The position numbers and the translations under genes were made by a program. Positions 48,605-59,388 of a DNA stretch of 64,000 bases are shown piece by piece. The notes beneath the pieces were generated by a model that made no database searches, was not told where the DNA came from, and was given only the letters and a program-made list of their open reading frames with translations. Position 1 is the stretch's first letter; each line of letters starts with the position of its first letter. The stretch comes from Baylisascaris procyonis (Eukaryota; Nematoda; Chromadorea; Rhabditida; Ascarididae), in NCBI GenBank assembly GCA_037389465.1, contig JAZARR010000102.1, positions 1 to 64,000 on the forward strand, written 5' to 3'.

Positions 48605-49183
48605 GAACGTTCGAGATCGCTCTTACTTCTTTCTGCAAAGATATTCTATTCCGCGCACTACGGATGCAAAGGTTTTAGTGGTTACGAGCGATGAATTCTT
48701 CAACGGTTGAAAAACAATAATAAGGGAAATAGGGTAATGCGGTAGGAATACAAAGTATGATGGCATATTCGTTCCAGGATGTCGGTCAGCCTCAGACACG
48801 GTGGCTAATTTTTGTGCTAGGTAGGCTAGGTAGGCAGGTAGGAGTATGTATGCTCATTGATGCAACGCTACCAAACTCCTATAAACGACTAGTGGAAAAT
48901 CGAAAGAGGGTTATGTGGGCTACTGCCGAATTTATGATGATGATTGGGAGCTGAGATAATCAGTTTCTTTTGAACATTATCGGTAACTGACCATATTTGC
49001 AACAAGTTGATAGAAATTATTTCTTATTTGGCGAACGGTCTCCAACTACACTGTTCTTACGATGTGATCGACCACTCGCATTGCCCTTGCACTATCATTT
49101 AGTGCTTAACTTATAAAATGTGCAAAAAATGCAACAGGTTTTTCTGTAACAGACGAAAAGATGTAATAGTGTAAGTTTTTAAA

Positions 49184-49226
49184 TTGAAGAACGCATAGTC
49201 AGTATAAACTACTATGCGTTCTTCAA
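49184..49226. repeat. Perfect 16-bp hairpin
   Basis: TTGAAGAACGCATAGT (49184-49199) is exactly reverse-complemented at 49211-49226, with an 11-base loop. It lies in intergenic DNA. It is too short for a typical animal microRNA precursor but well above chance for such close spacing. Confidence 0.85.
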
Positions 49227-51717
49227 AGCACAATTATTTTTCCACCAAGGAGTATTGCTAAGGAGAAATAAATTCACCTCAAATGTCGACCTTTTCATGT
49301 AGAAAAAACAACCGAACACCTGAAATCGTTGGCGAAATTCCATGAAGAGAATTTCAAACTTCCTGACCTAATAAATGAATGTCTTAAACTCCGAGTATAT
49401 GTCACAAAACCAAATTTGAAAAATACTAAAAAGATGTATTCAAAAACGCTTAGATTCATAAAGCCAAAATCATCGGTAGAGAGAAAACACAAAAAAATTG
49501 GCTTGCATAAATGCCATCTTGCCATCAGCAACGCATCACTATAAACGTGTTTACGGATCACGAAGAATAAACTCATACATTCATTGATTGCTCCGATGAA
49601 TTGCACTTGCCACAACTATTATCGTTGCAATCACGTCAAATTGAACACGCTTACTATAGATGATGGTAATGATTTCATTTGCAAGCGTAAAAAAGAGAAT
49701 GTAATACAGAAGATAAAACGGAGAGAAGAATATACCGCCCAATGGACGAATCGACGAAGACAATAACAGAAAAAACGCTAAAAGCAAAAAGTAATGCGAG
49801 TAACTGTCATATCATATAACACTCACGAGACAGTGTGTCTTTACAAAGGCAGCAGGAAAAGTGAAAACAAATGAAAATGAGAATAATGATTGAGGGTGGA
49901 GGAGGAGGAGGAGGGGCAGAGGGGAGCATAATATTCATTCTCTTTTATGAGGTGCAAAATCTATTTTCTGTGACGACTGGACATATTCGGGGATTGGATG
50001 GACGTTTGATGAGGGATTGGAAACATTTACTGATTGCAGATATATCCCTAGAAGAGAATGCTAGCAGAATTGAAGAAGCCATTGTATTTGTTTCTTTTTT
50101 TCCTTTTTTTGCAATGCGCCAAATATTGCCAGGGAAAGAGATTATTGTTGATCATAACATCTAGATCTTTATTAGCACTGGAAACCCGAAGTTACACTAT
50201 GGGCAAGGAGAGCAACCAATTATATATCAAGGACAGAATATATTTTGCTTGCATCAGTGTAGCAATGGGACTTTCAACTTGGCTTGAAGCATTTCAAGGC
50301 AGTCCATGGTTATCACTACTACCGAAACGAAAAAGCATGGGGGAATACCAGGATAAACACAGTTAATACGCTCTCATCGTCTCATTCATAGTGTTTCTGA
50401 AGATCCTATATCTCCAACACATAAAAACTGTGTAGAGCAGTTCTTCAAGCGTTCATGTGCGTAGATCTTTTCGAGGAGCGATGCTGCAAATTTGACACCA
50501 TACGAAGTGAGAGAACAAATAGGGAACTTGACTGGTCTTGCATATTTGCCATCGATGTTCAGATTCACGTGTGCACCGAAATAAAGAGATGCCGATTCCA
50601 ATTTTTTTTCATCAAGCATATGAGGTTGCAGCGCGCAGAAATCATAAGTCCGCATTGACCAGTCTCAAAATTTTCATTCTCGCAATGGGCAAAGGACGGC
50701 ATACTCAAGCAGTGAAGGAGAAGATACTCAACCAAATAAAACCACGACGCTCATTAGGACTATTTATGATCAGGAAATATTGGTGAGAGCACGATGTGTA
50801 ATGTTTGATGTACATGACTGCTGGGAAGGCAAGACAGCTAGCTACTTTATGGTCGCCTCCCATCAGCGACCTCTTCGCTTACTTCACATCCAACATACAA
50901 TCAAGGGGACAAAAAGATTTTTGGAATTCTTTACACACGACACCCTTGAGAATTTTTATTCTTTCAAGCTGTATTTGATTCTCGTATTTGTAGATTTTGA
51001 CTGCTCAGCGTTTACAAATATTTCACGATCAGCTTTTAAAATAGGAAACTTTTATATGGAAGAGGCTTACTTCAGTGCGATGGAAGAGATAAGTCAGACG
51101 AAGGTTTATTTATGAGCGGTAGCAATATCACAACAGTAGGCAAATGCGGTAGCAGACATAAGGAAACAAGGTAAGATTGGAACATCGACAAATGAGGTAG
51201 CATATACAGCATGAATGATCAATTCATAAATACGAGGAAACAGTAGCAATAATGGCAGCCATCAAGTTATTTGCGAGGACGAGACGTTCAAGCATTTTTT
51301 CCTGGTCCATCGATAAACGTGGAGCGTCCTAAAATCTTATCAAATACGCCAAGGAAGCATTGAGATTTATGCGACCCCTTACACTATGATTCATTGCAGA
51401 ATCATATCGCCATAAAAGTGGGAATTTCTAAGTTTATATACCTGATGAGCTGGAAATGCACTAATCTGACCTCATCAAAACATCCGTCAAATTGGAGAAA
51501 TTGTTATGCTTTAGGCCGGAAAGATTCCGTCTCATAAAAGGTCATGTCCTTGTTCGGAACTTCAGAGCTGTTCCAGTCGTGTCGTCTTCCAGTGGAACCA
51601 TAGCGCTAAAATTTATCCCAGGACAAAAACTTGCTCTAGTTCACAAGAAATGGAGAATTTTGAGTCGTAATACTCATACTATGAACAACTAACTTTTTTT
51701 GCTGTTATCATTCATTT
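49227..51717. other. Stretch without a supported gene
   Basis: A-rich frames give Lys-rich translations (plus strand, about 49268-49544) that could be chance. A GGA repeat lies at 49898-49915. Frames at 50386-50655 (minus) and 50780-51115 (plus) lack splice signals. Confidence 0.4.
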
Positions 51718-52061
51718 TCACCATCCGAAGGGATCGTAAAACCGCGAGCGCCATCTGTAACGTCGCCACCTTCGTCTCCAATATCCCCATGGCCCATATC
51801 TGCCATATCCGTAGTAACCCCAAGGCCCCCACTGACGTTTCACCCGTACGCTGTAAATGAGAAGGAATTTACTTCGGAGAAGGAATATACGTGGAAGATA
51901 TTTGATATATTTATATAATACATGTAACCTCCTTTAATGCTCTTTTTGTGACAGTAATCCTACCTGCTATCGTCAACAACGTGCTGAGAAGCTTCGTCGG
52001 CGCCGCACAGCATTAGGTATGCGACAAAAAGCACAGCGAAATAAATGACCACGTTTCTCAT
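51718..52061 (-). CDS. Arg/Trp-rich cationic YARP-like peptide precursor (cluster member 5)
   Basis: Exon 1, complement(51964-52061), encodes a signal peptide (MRNVVIYFAVLFVAYLMLCG) and an acidic spacer (ADEASQHVVDDS), ending in phase 2 at donor GTAGG. The 113-base intron ends TTTACAG. Exon 2, complement(51718-51850), reads Ser-Val-Arg-Val-Lys-Arg and then QWGPWGYYGYGRYGPWGY, followed by an Arg/Trp-rich run (WRRRWRRYRWRSRF) and YDPFGW. The precursor is 76 residues. After Lys-Arg cleavage the new N-terminal Gln can cyclise, as in known nematode peptides that start QWG or QYG. The strong positive charge with Trp is typical of membrane-active antimicrobial peptides. There is no C-terminal amidation signal. 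Confidence 0.92.
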
Positions 52062-52069
52062 CGATATCT
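52062..52069 (-). promoter_or_regulatory. Probable spliced-leader acceptor of the Arg/Trp-rich peptide gene
   Basis: CAGTTTCAG on the minus strand ends six bases before the ATG (leader ATATCG). Confidence 0.65.
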
Positions 52070-52187
52070 GAAACTGTAAAAAACTGATCTTTCAGGAAGA
52101 GAATCTTAGATCTGTAATTGCGAGAGGCACAGGAAACATGGAAGCGAGCCTCTCACTATGGATAGTGGAAATGCTCCGAAATCTGCT

Positions 52188-52268
52188 TATTTGATTATTT
52201 ATTCATTCGTTTATTTGTTCATTAGGCATTTATTTATTTCTTCATTTATTTCCTTGTTTATTTACTCA
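52188..52268. repeat. Low-complexity TTTATT-rich tract
   Basis: About 80 bases of degenerate TTTATTCA/TTTATTTG units, directly upstream of the Arg/Trp-rich peptide gene. Confidence 0.7.
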
Positions 52269-52269
52269 G

Positions 52270-54949
52270 ATGTCCATTCATATGCGCATAAGAACCCCAC
52301 AAAACATATCCGTACAGGAGTGCTATAGCAGTTATCACTAGGAACATATATTCTACTCTCAAAAGTTGCACAAACACGCGCAGCAGACATTTTCATTAGA
52401 TTTGCATTGATCCCTAACATTTCTGCTCATTATTTTCCCCACGAAAAGCAATGTTTCTGTCTCCATGAAATTCTTATCAAGTTCACCTGAGTTCTTGCCT
52501 TAAAATCGAATACCTGAGAATCATAACTCAGAATCAATACCACAGCATTCGACAGTGTTTAGTTTCATTTTAGAAAATGCTAGAATGAAAAGCCATATTC
52601 CATCGAGAAAATTGTTTATAAAATTCCGCCAGCTGACATATGCTTCTAGAAAATTTGGTGAACATGCTTGAGCAGCTTTTCGCGGAGTTCATTTCGAAGA
52701 TGTTAGAAGATCAGCAAAAGCAACCAAGCGAACCATTCGTCATAAATACCACTGCAGCATTGTTTGGTTCGAATGCTGGCTCTGTGATTGAGTACAAGTA
52801 GAAGCTACTTATTAGTTCACCGCTGAGTTACTAAGACAAATCCGTATTTTGCTATAGGTTTCGCTAAGTTGGAAAAAAGCATGCCATCATTCTCCAAACT
52901 GCTCTAACTGAGATACCACATCATAATATGCAGCATGAATGGCACTGAAACGTTTTGAAGAACAAAAATAACGAAAAGATAAGCAGTCCGACTATCGCTT
53001 TCCTCTGACGCTTTGATGGCCGTTTTTGAAGAGGCATTTTCAAGTTTTATATGTGATGATACTAGAAGGTGGTGCCATGATATTACTGGTCATAGGAGAG
53101 TAAAATCATTTCGCCTTGACAATAGTATTTTAAGAGGACCGTCAGTTGTGCAACAAAAACCAGTTGAAAGCCATCTCATAAAGGCAAACAATATTCACGT
53201 AAATAGAGAGTGAAAAAAGTGTTCGTCAAATGCGAAAATGGAATTTTTTGCAGGAAGGCAATTAAATGATGCACTATATACGCCTGAGGAATGCAAAGCG
53301 TGATCGTCGTAAGTATCAACACACAATTGCTTTACTGGATTGACCAACGAAGTTCCAATTTTCTTCAAACGTCGACGACCTAGGCTAGCAATTCGTGCTC
53401 CTCATCACACCATACAATAATATTAAAGAAATAAGACCAAACATCCGAAATACATAATAAAATGTAGATGAATTCGCCAAAGATGCACTGAGATATTCGA
53501 AATTAATGTGCTGTGTAGAAATTTCTAAACATAGAATTGATAAACGGAAGTGCATTGCAAAATGGGATGATGTTCGATAAAGCACAAAGCATCGACACAA
53601 GGTTATTTTACTCATCAGGCGACAATATTTGGCAAAAAAACCTCATTGATGTACTTCCAAATCACGCGAAAGAACACCGACGGTGTTCATCATGTATGCA
53701 GATGAAAACAGCGACAATGTTTGTGCGCCGAACCGTATTTTCGTTGTTTTCTGACCTTCCCGTAAAATTGAAATTCGACTTTGCATTAAAATATTCTTTT
53801 GATCTACGACAAACTATCGTCGCCTTTCGTGCGCATATAGCATCTACAAATGGTTTCGACTCTTTCTATCTCAAGCATGAGCATAAGGATATTAATGTCC
53901 AGCAACGACTCAACAGTGCTAAAAAATCAGGATTCTATCTTTCATATACTCGTTGTTTTCCGCAAGTTTTTCGATAGTCCGTGATTTGGCGCTGGAAACA
54001 TGCCATTTCCTGAATTTTTTTTTGCTGGTTCCCGTTTCTAAACGCTTCTTTCCAAGCTATAGCAATGGGATCCTTCTTATGTTGCGCCATTTCCCTTGAT
54101 TCGATGCATGCAGGTGAAATGCAATCGACACCTTGATTAGACACGGAACGACGTGCAGGTCTGACATTTCTGTTTCCAAGCTGCAGCGATGTGCGATAAA
54201 GTTTTCCCTTCTTTCATTTATAGCTTTCAAGTTTTTCACACTACTTTATGATTAACTGAATGAGGAAAGGCCGTTACGTGACCAGATAATACACAATTCA
54301 TATTCATCAGCCACTTTTTCCCATGTTCTCAGTTTTCTTAGTGCGTTTCAGTTTCTGTTTTCTAGAGGAACGTCGTTTTTGTTTACCTTTTCCTTCCCAG
54401 CACTTTCTCAAGCATGCACTTCTTATGCACTCGGCGGTGATTTGTTCGACGAAGAGCATGTCTCGTTGATCGCTTTTGGCAGATTTTCTTTGAGCCATCT
54501 GTGCTCCTTGAGAGAATTTTCATCTTCGATCACTTCTTTTCGTTCTATCACGACAGCCTTTTGTTGGATGCACTCAGTTTTTTATACTGTTGCACACTAC
54601 TAAATCCTATGAGGAGACTGGCGTCGATCAATACTGAATATCTAGATATGCCAGAATGTGTGGGATAACAAGAAAACTTTTGAAGTTGGCCATCATCCTA
54701 AAATTTCTAACTTTTCATAACCTCACAATTTTACTTTCTTATATATGAATACTCGAGTTGTGTATTCAAATAGGTGATTGTTCGATCAATACCGTTTCCT
54801 CAGGTTCTTTCTCTCACTTAATCTTGATTCAAAGAGGAGTTTATAGGCAGTAATAATTTTGTCATGTGATTGAATTAATGAGCACTGAAAAATTCAACAT
54901 ACCCCAATTGTTGAAATGTCACCTATTCCTGCGAAAAAATATTTACTGC
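52270..54949. other. Stretch without a supported gene
   Basis: A plus frame of 146 codons (53537-53977) has no splice or leader signals. At 54307-54600 all minus frames read hydrophilic or Lys-rich (one frame gives AVVIERKEVIEDENSLKEH), but no start or acceptor fits; it may be an exon or chance. Confidence 0.4.
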
Positions 54950-55213
54950 TCATATATGCACCATTGCAATGAACTGCGTGCACTGTAAAATGAGACAAGA
55001 ATGCAATTTATTGACTACAAAAGAAATGAGTGACTTTCTAAATGAATTGAGATCGTTGTTGATGAAAAGGACAGTGGGGTTCGCCTTGTACAACTGCATC
55101 ACAGTTGGATGAGCACGGTGCCTTCGGAGTGCTCCATAGTCATAAAATTCTGAAAAAAAAACCATTGCATTGAAAAATGCAAGGAAATATAATCTTTGAA
55201 ATGAGGAAAGCAT
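54950..55213 (-). CDS. Candidate small secreted protein
   Basis: An 87-codon frame with a hydrophobic N-terminus (MLSSFQRLYFLAFFNAMVFF) and a well-composed middle (YDYGALRRHRAHPTVMQLYK, ANPTVLFINNDLNSFRKSL). A strong acceptor TTTTTTTCAG lies inside, at 55150, so the true exon may start there, in phase 1, with its first exon elsewhere. An AATAAA falls within the frame near its end, which argues for an earlier 3' end or a different frame. No family recognised. Confidence 0.3.
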   Translation of the reverse strand: MLSSFQRLYFLAFFNAMVFFSEFYDYGALRRHRAHPTVMQLYKANPTVLFINNDLNSFRKSLISFVVNKLHSCLILQCTQFIAMVHI

Positions 55214-56005
55214 AGCAGCATGGACTTTCTCTACTTTTCACCTCCTCATCTCCTTCCCTTTCCACTGACGCCTTAAACAAGCAATAAAACTTTTGGCGCT
55301 TAGTACGTCAGTAACGAATGAACTGTTGAATCAAAGGAATCTAATCATGAGCTTTTCGTTAAAGCGTGAAACATTTCACGAGAAAGTTGCTGAGCATAAG
55401 ATATTTCATATAGCTGCAGCGAAACATCTTTTTCACTAATCCTTCCAAACGCCTGCATACGCATTCCAAATGTTTTTTTTTTCACCAGAATGTTTACATT
55501 TTCCCACAAATGTAAATTCAGTGACAAAACAACACAGTGATGCTGAAAACTCACTGCCTATGAATTTGCAAACAAAATAGAGCTTTCCAGGAGGAAGGTG
55601 GAGATTTGCTCAGAAGAAAGGCATTCGAAAATAAGAAGCTCCAACAAAAGAAATACTGATCTGCCTAGGCATCGATAGCATACGTACATTTGCGACCATG
55701 AGAAACATCGGTTTCCTAAATTCCCAGAAAAGTTCATTTAATGGTGCATAAATGTTTAACTGATTCGACCGCTTCTAGAAATACTGAACATGAACTGCGC
55801 TTATGTGTGATTCAGCAGACATAAAGTACGAGAGGATCGATCGCGGAATCTATACAAAATGTATATGTTTTACACTGCCATGATTTCAAAGAGACTAATC
55901 ACGGAGACCTGATTTCCAGCGTCTATCGCTAAGGGCTATTAAGAAATACAATGGGAATGGATGAGCTCTCTTAGGCTTTCGATGATATAACGAACCTTGT
56001 TTTGA
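55214..56005. other. Stretch with no gene seen
   Basis: Intergenic DNA 3' of the Trp/Tyr peptide gene. No signal recognised. Confidence 0.45.
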
Positions 56006-56516
56006 TTAGCCTCGAAAGTCCCAATTCCAATATGGGCCATATCCACCCCATGGCCTCACTGTGTTCGGTTGATCGGTTCCTGATCCATAGTAGCCCCATC
56101 GCTTCGTCAAGTCGCTGAAATGCTCCGTTGGCATTCTATTTTGAGGCATGAACACACTCTTATGCACTAACAACCTTAAAAGTAGCACATATAGAGAACC
56201 AGTCACATTGTGGGCTTGTGCTTGTCATAGGTGCGTTAAAAGAAATCAACTTATTAACATTTGATAATAACACAATGTGGGAACTACACATTGTATTCTC
56301 GTTTTAGAAATATCTACGCTCAAGCTAAAGCACTATCCTGAGTTAAAGTGACAGTTAGATTATTCTGCCTACGGAATGTTTTGGCTTTGGAAAATAAGAA
56401 TCATACATGAAGTCGATTGGTGACTGATTCGTGAGCGCTGAATCCGTATTGTGCTCAGCAAGTATTGCAACTATGAACACAAGGAATATTCCGACTTCGC
56501 GACCCCCGCGTTTCAT
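56006..56516 (-). CDS. Trp/Tyr/Gly-rich neuropeptide-like precursor (cluster member 6)
   Basis: Exon 1, complement(56407-56516), encodes a signal peptide (MKRGGREVGIFLVFIVAILA) and spacer (EHNTDSALTNQSPIDF), with donor GTATGA in phase 2. Exon 2, complement(56006-56114), follows GAGCATTTCAG and reads Ile-Asp-Leu-Thr-Lys-Arg, then WGYYGSGTDQPNTVRPWGGY and GPYWNWDFRG. The precursor is 72 residues. The phase-2 intron four codons before Lys-Arg and the WGYYG start relate it to the other cluster members. The C-terminal Gly predicts an Arg-amide. It is less basic than its neighbour at 51.7 kb, so a signalling role is as likely as an antimicrobial one. Confidence 0.86.
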
Positions 56517-56520
56517 CACT
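56517..56520 (-). promoter_or_regulatory. Probable spliced-leader acceptor of the Trp/Tyr peptide gene
   Basis: GTTTCTGTTTCAG on the minus strand ends two bases before the ATG; a textbook nematode acceptor. Confidence 0.65.
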
Positions 56521-56631
56521 GAAACAGAAACTTTCGATCGTGATGTCATCAGGTTCTGTTTCACTCAGCCTTCGCTGAGCGGAAATCAAGCGCCATCTTT
56601 AACGACAAAGAATAGCGAACATTTCATATAA

Positions 56632-56871
56632 TCATTGGAACTCTAAGAATATAACTTCATTAACGAACACACCAAGAAACAAAGTGCTGAAAATATGGTA
56701 CAAAGGAATGCAATTCCGCCTACTCATTGAAGATCTGCTTAGCAAGAGTGTCAAAAACTCCCATGAAATCGCAAATAGTTCTGCACTGAGAGTATTCAGC
56801 GCGGATATAGTGTGGTGACACATAAACAAGAAAATCAATATCAGCCTTATGAGGAAACGAGTACAGTACAT
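56632..56871 (-). CDS. Possible secreted-protein fragment
   Basis: A 79-codon frame with a signal-like start (MYCTRFLIRLILIFLFMCHH). An overlapping frame ends in a coding-like stretch (TICDFMGVFDTLAKQIFNE) after a possible acceptor CTCTCAGTGCAG. They may be pieces of one gene, but no join preserves the frame. Confidence 0.18.
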   Translation of the reverse strand: MYCTRFLIRLILIFLFMCHHTISALNTLSAELFAISWEFLTLLLSRSSMSRRNCIPLYHIFSTLFLGVFVNEVIFLEFQ

Positions 56872-57888
56872 TCATCATAAATAGATGTAAGTAATCCGAT
56901 GAATACAAACGGCTAAAAGAAACGGTATATACGAGTTCCTACCCATTAACATACAGGCTACACAAAAGCAATACTTCCTTCAAAATTAGACTGGCAATGT
57001 AGCGTTTTGCGTGATTCGACGAAGTTTCATATCAAGCTATGGCATGAAACTATGCACTCGAATCCGATGTGCAAATCATCATTGGATGACCATTTCCCAC
57101 ATCCTTCCTTCCGGAAAAAATATGCATGATTTATTAATTTTGTTGCGTTTCATAAGCCTACAACAGATAGAGAAATGAAAAACTGATTGAAATTGGCCTT
57201 AAGCGTCCGTATACCGCATAGTACGTCCGTCAGATTTGCATCGCCGTTGCGTTCCAAACTGACGGGCATAGAAGCGATCATGCCACACGCACACAGATGT
57301 CAACGCACAGCGGTGAAGTTGCCAAGATATGGTTTTTCGAAAAATTTACCAAAGCGCCTTGAAAATAAAGTCAACATTTCTGTTGCAAATTGTTTTTGCT
57401 GAGTAGCCTGCAAACGTATTGACCTTCTCATCGCTTTACTGGCCAACACATTGAAACATCCAGCAAGGCAACTGCAGTATGTGACTTTTTCTCGCTGCCG
57501 CATGGGATTAAATTCTGTTTAACGGTTCGAAGAGTTGATGAATGAGAAGAGATTCGTGAACGTTTCGCACGAAATGTTGGACCTCATCGAACGTTGTGAT
57601 CTTATTAAACGAACAGTGATGAGCAGCTGGTGGCACAGTGAGGGAAATAAGAAGTCGGTGCTCGAAATATGAAAGTGGGAAGTTGCCACTATGATGAAGG
57701 ATATGGCATAATCGCTTTTCATGAATACATTTGAAGCGTTGAAGGCTTTTGCGCGTTCGCTAACCAAAACAACTCTTGTCGGCGTTCAGGAAGTGCCGCA
57801 TGTGTACCTTAGCATAATTGAAGGAAAACACGAGTAACGTAAACAAATAGAAGAGGAGAGCAAAAGCGCCGGCGGGTTTCGTTAAATG
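56872..57888. other. Stretch with no gene seen
   Basis: Short frames on both strands; nothing with splice support. Confidence 0.45.
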
Positions 57889-57967
57889 TATATAAAAGAG
57901 CGCAGAAGAACGATAGATCTTCGCAGTGGAAAGTGGCGCCTTCTGAATCGGCGCAGACGAAGGTAAG
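57889..57967 (+). promoter_or_regulatory. Promoter-like patch with TATA box and splice donor
   Basis: TATATAAAAG at 57889-57898 is followed about 35 bases later by a GC-richer segment containing TGGCGCC (57934-57940), and then a consensus donor AAG|GTAAGA (donor at 57963). This could be the promoter and noncoding first exon of a plus-strand gene. The TGGCGCC after a TATA-bearing tract also resembles the end of an LTR followed by a primer-binding site, but no retroelement coding sequence follows. Confidence 0.3.
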
Positions 57968-59336
57968 AGTCGAAGAGCCAGAAGTTTATTAAAGGAGCAG
58001 CGAAGAGTCTTCGAGTCACCGAAGAAACTAGCAGGTTGAATCCTTAGAGGGAAATGACAAACTTATAAGAAGAGCTATTTGTCCTTCTTGCATAACTGAA
58101 TGAGTGAAACAGAGACTGGAGATGTGACCATATGAATAGAACGGGGAATGAAGATTTGTGACTATCATATAAAGCAATCTTAGATCTATATGGGTTTAGA
58201 TCATGGTATAGATAATCGCCTAGTCAAGCAGCAATCTTCCAGATAAGACTAGGCCAATACATTCATTGCAATCGCTTGCTCATAGGAATCTCCTTAAAAA
58301 TCTTTCCTTATGGGCCAACCGAAACGGAAGTTTGCGATTCGATTAGCGGAAAAAGTTTTCCGAACAGTGGCACAATTTAGGTATATTTTTTTAGCACGTT
58401 TAAATGCCCGCTTCTCCATCAGAACCTCGTAAACCACTCTCATCTATATGCGCGTGATCTGTCGCATGTTCAATTGAAACAAATAAGCAGATAGGCAGAC
58501 GTACATGCACACGTACCAAAACATCAGGACCGGGGTTTCCATCGTCAGATTTTTCTAAGCACAAATGTTCAAAGCCATACTAGATTGCAAAGTCCTAGCG
58601 AATAAGTCATATTTCTTTCCACGTCGTAAAGGCACTTCAAGATCCTGACATCTAAACACGATCATTAGAATGCGTCACCTTTTGCCGGACGGAAGTTCTT
58701 TTAGCATGAAAGCAGCACAACTTTTGATAATAGTAATGTTTAAGCAAGCATCCAAGGACTTACGCTCAGCAGATAACATAAGGGTATTTGCAGACTAAGC
58801 AGAAGTTACCCACTTCAGCTATAGCGAGGTCAGAAATTCCCTTTTCGTCAGTGGTTCGTTTCCCCAAAGCACCGAAGATGTTAATTTATTGTTAATCGCC
58901 GAAAAACTTCTCGAACCTAATAGAACAAAAGTGGTTCTTCCATTCGAGCAGTGCGGGTGCGAAAGTCTCTATTCAAGGATGCTCAAACAGTACACAAGGC
59001 TAAATGTAGTCGGTTTCTAAGTGGCAACAGGATGATGCCAATATAATTTTTCTCAATGTTCGTTCGAAACATAGATGGACCCTTCAAATCATGCAAGTCA
59101 ACAATTGAAAAATGTCGCAATGCGGGTGCATTCACAAATCTCTGCAGCTGATGTCTACGGTTAGTCCCGATGCAATGTGCAGCAGTTTTTGTAGACGATG
59201 GGTCTTAGCGGCTCTGCGCGATAAAATAGAAAGCCATTAACGACGAAACGGAAGTGGTTAATGGAAGCGTCGTATATTCAGAATATACGTTCTTCTGAAA
59301 TAATAGGCATATAATTGGTTCCTTTACTCGTAGTTG

Positions 59337-59388
<52 letters not shown>

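Noticed and set aside
49268..49544. Lys-rich plus-strand frame resembling a protein segment
   Set aside because: A-rich DNA gives such translations by chance, and the opposite strand is also open; no supporting signals.
53537..53977. A 146-codon plus frame
   Set aside because: Overlaps minus frames, lacks splice sites and has no recognisable motif.
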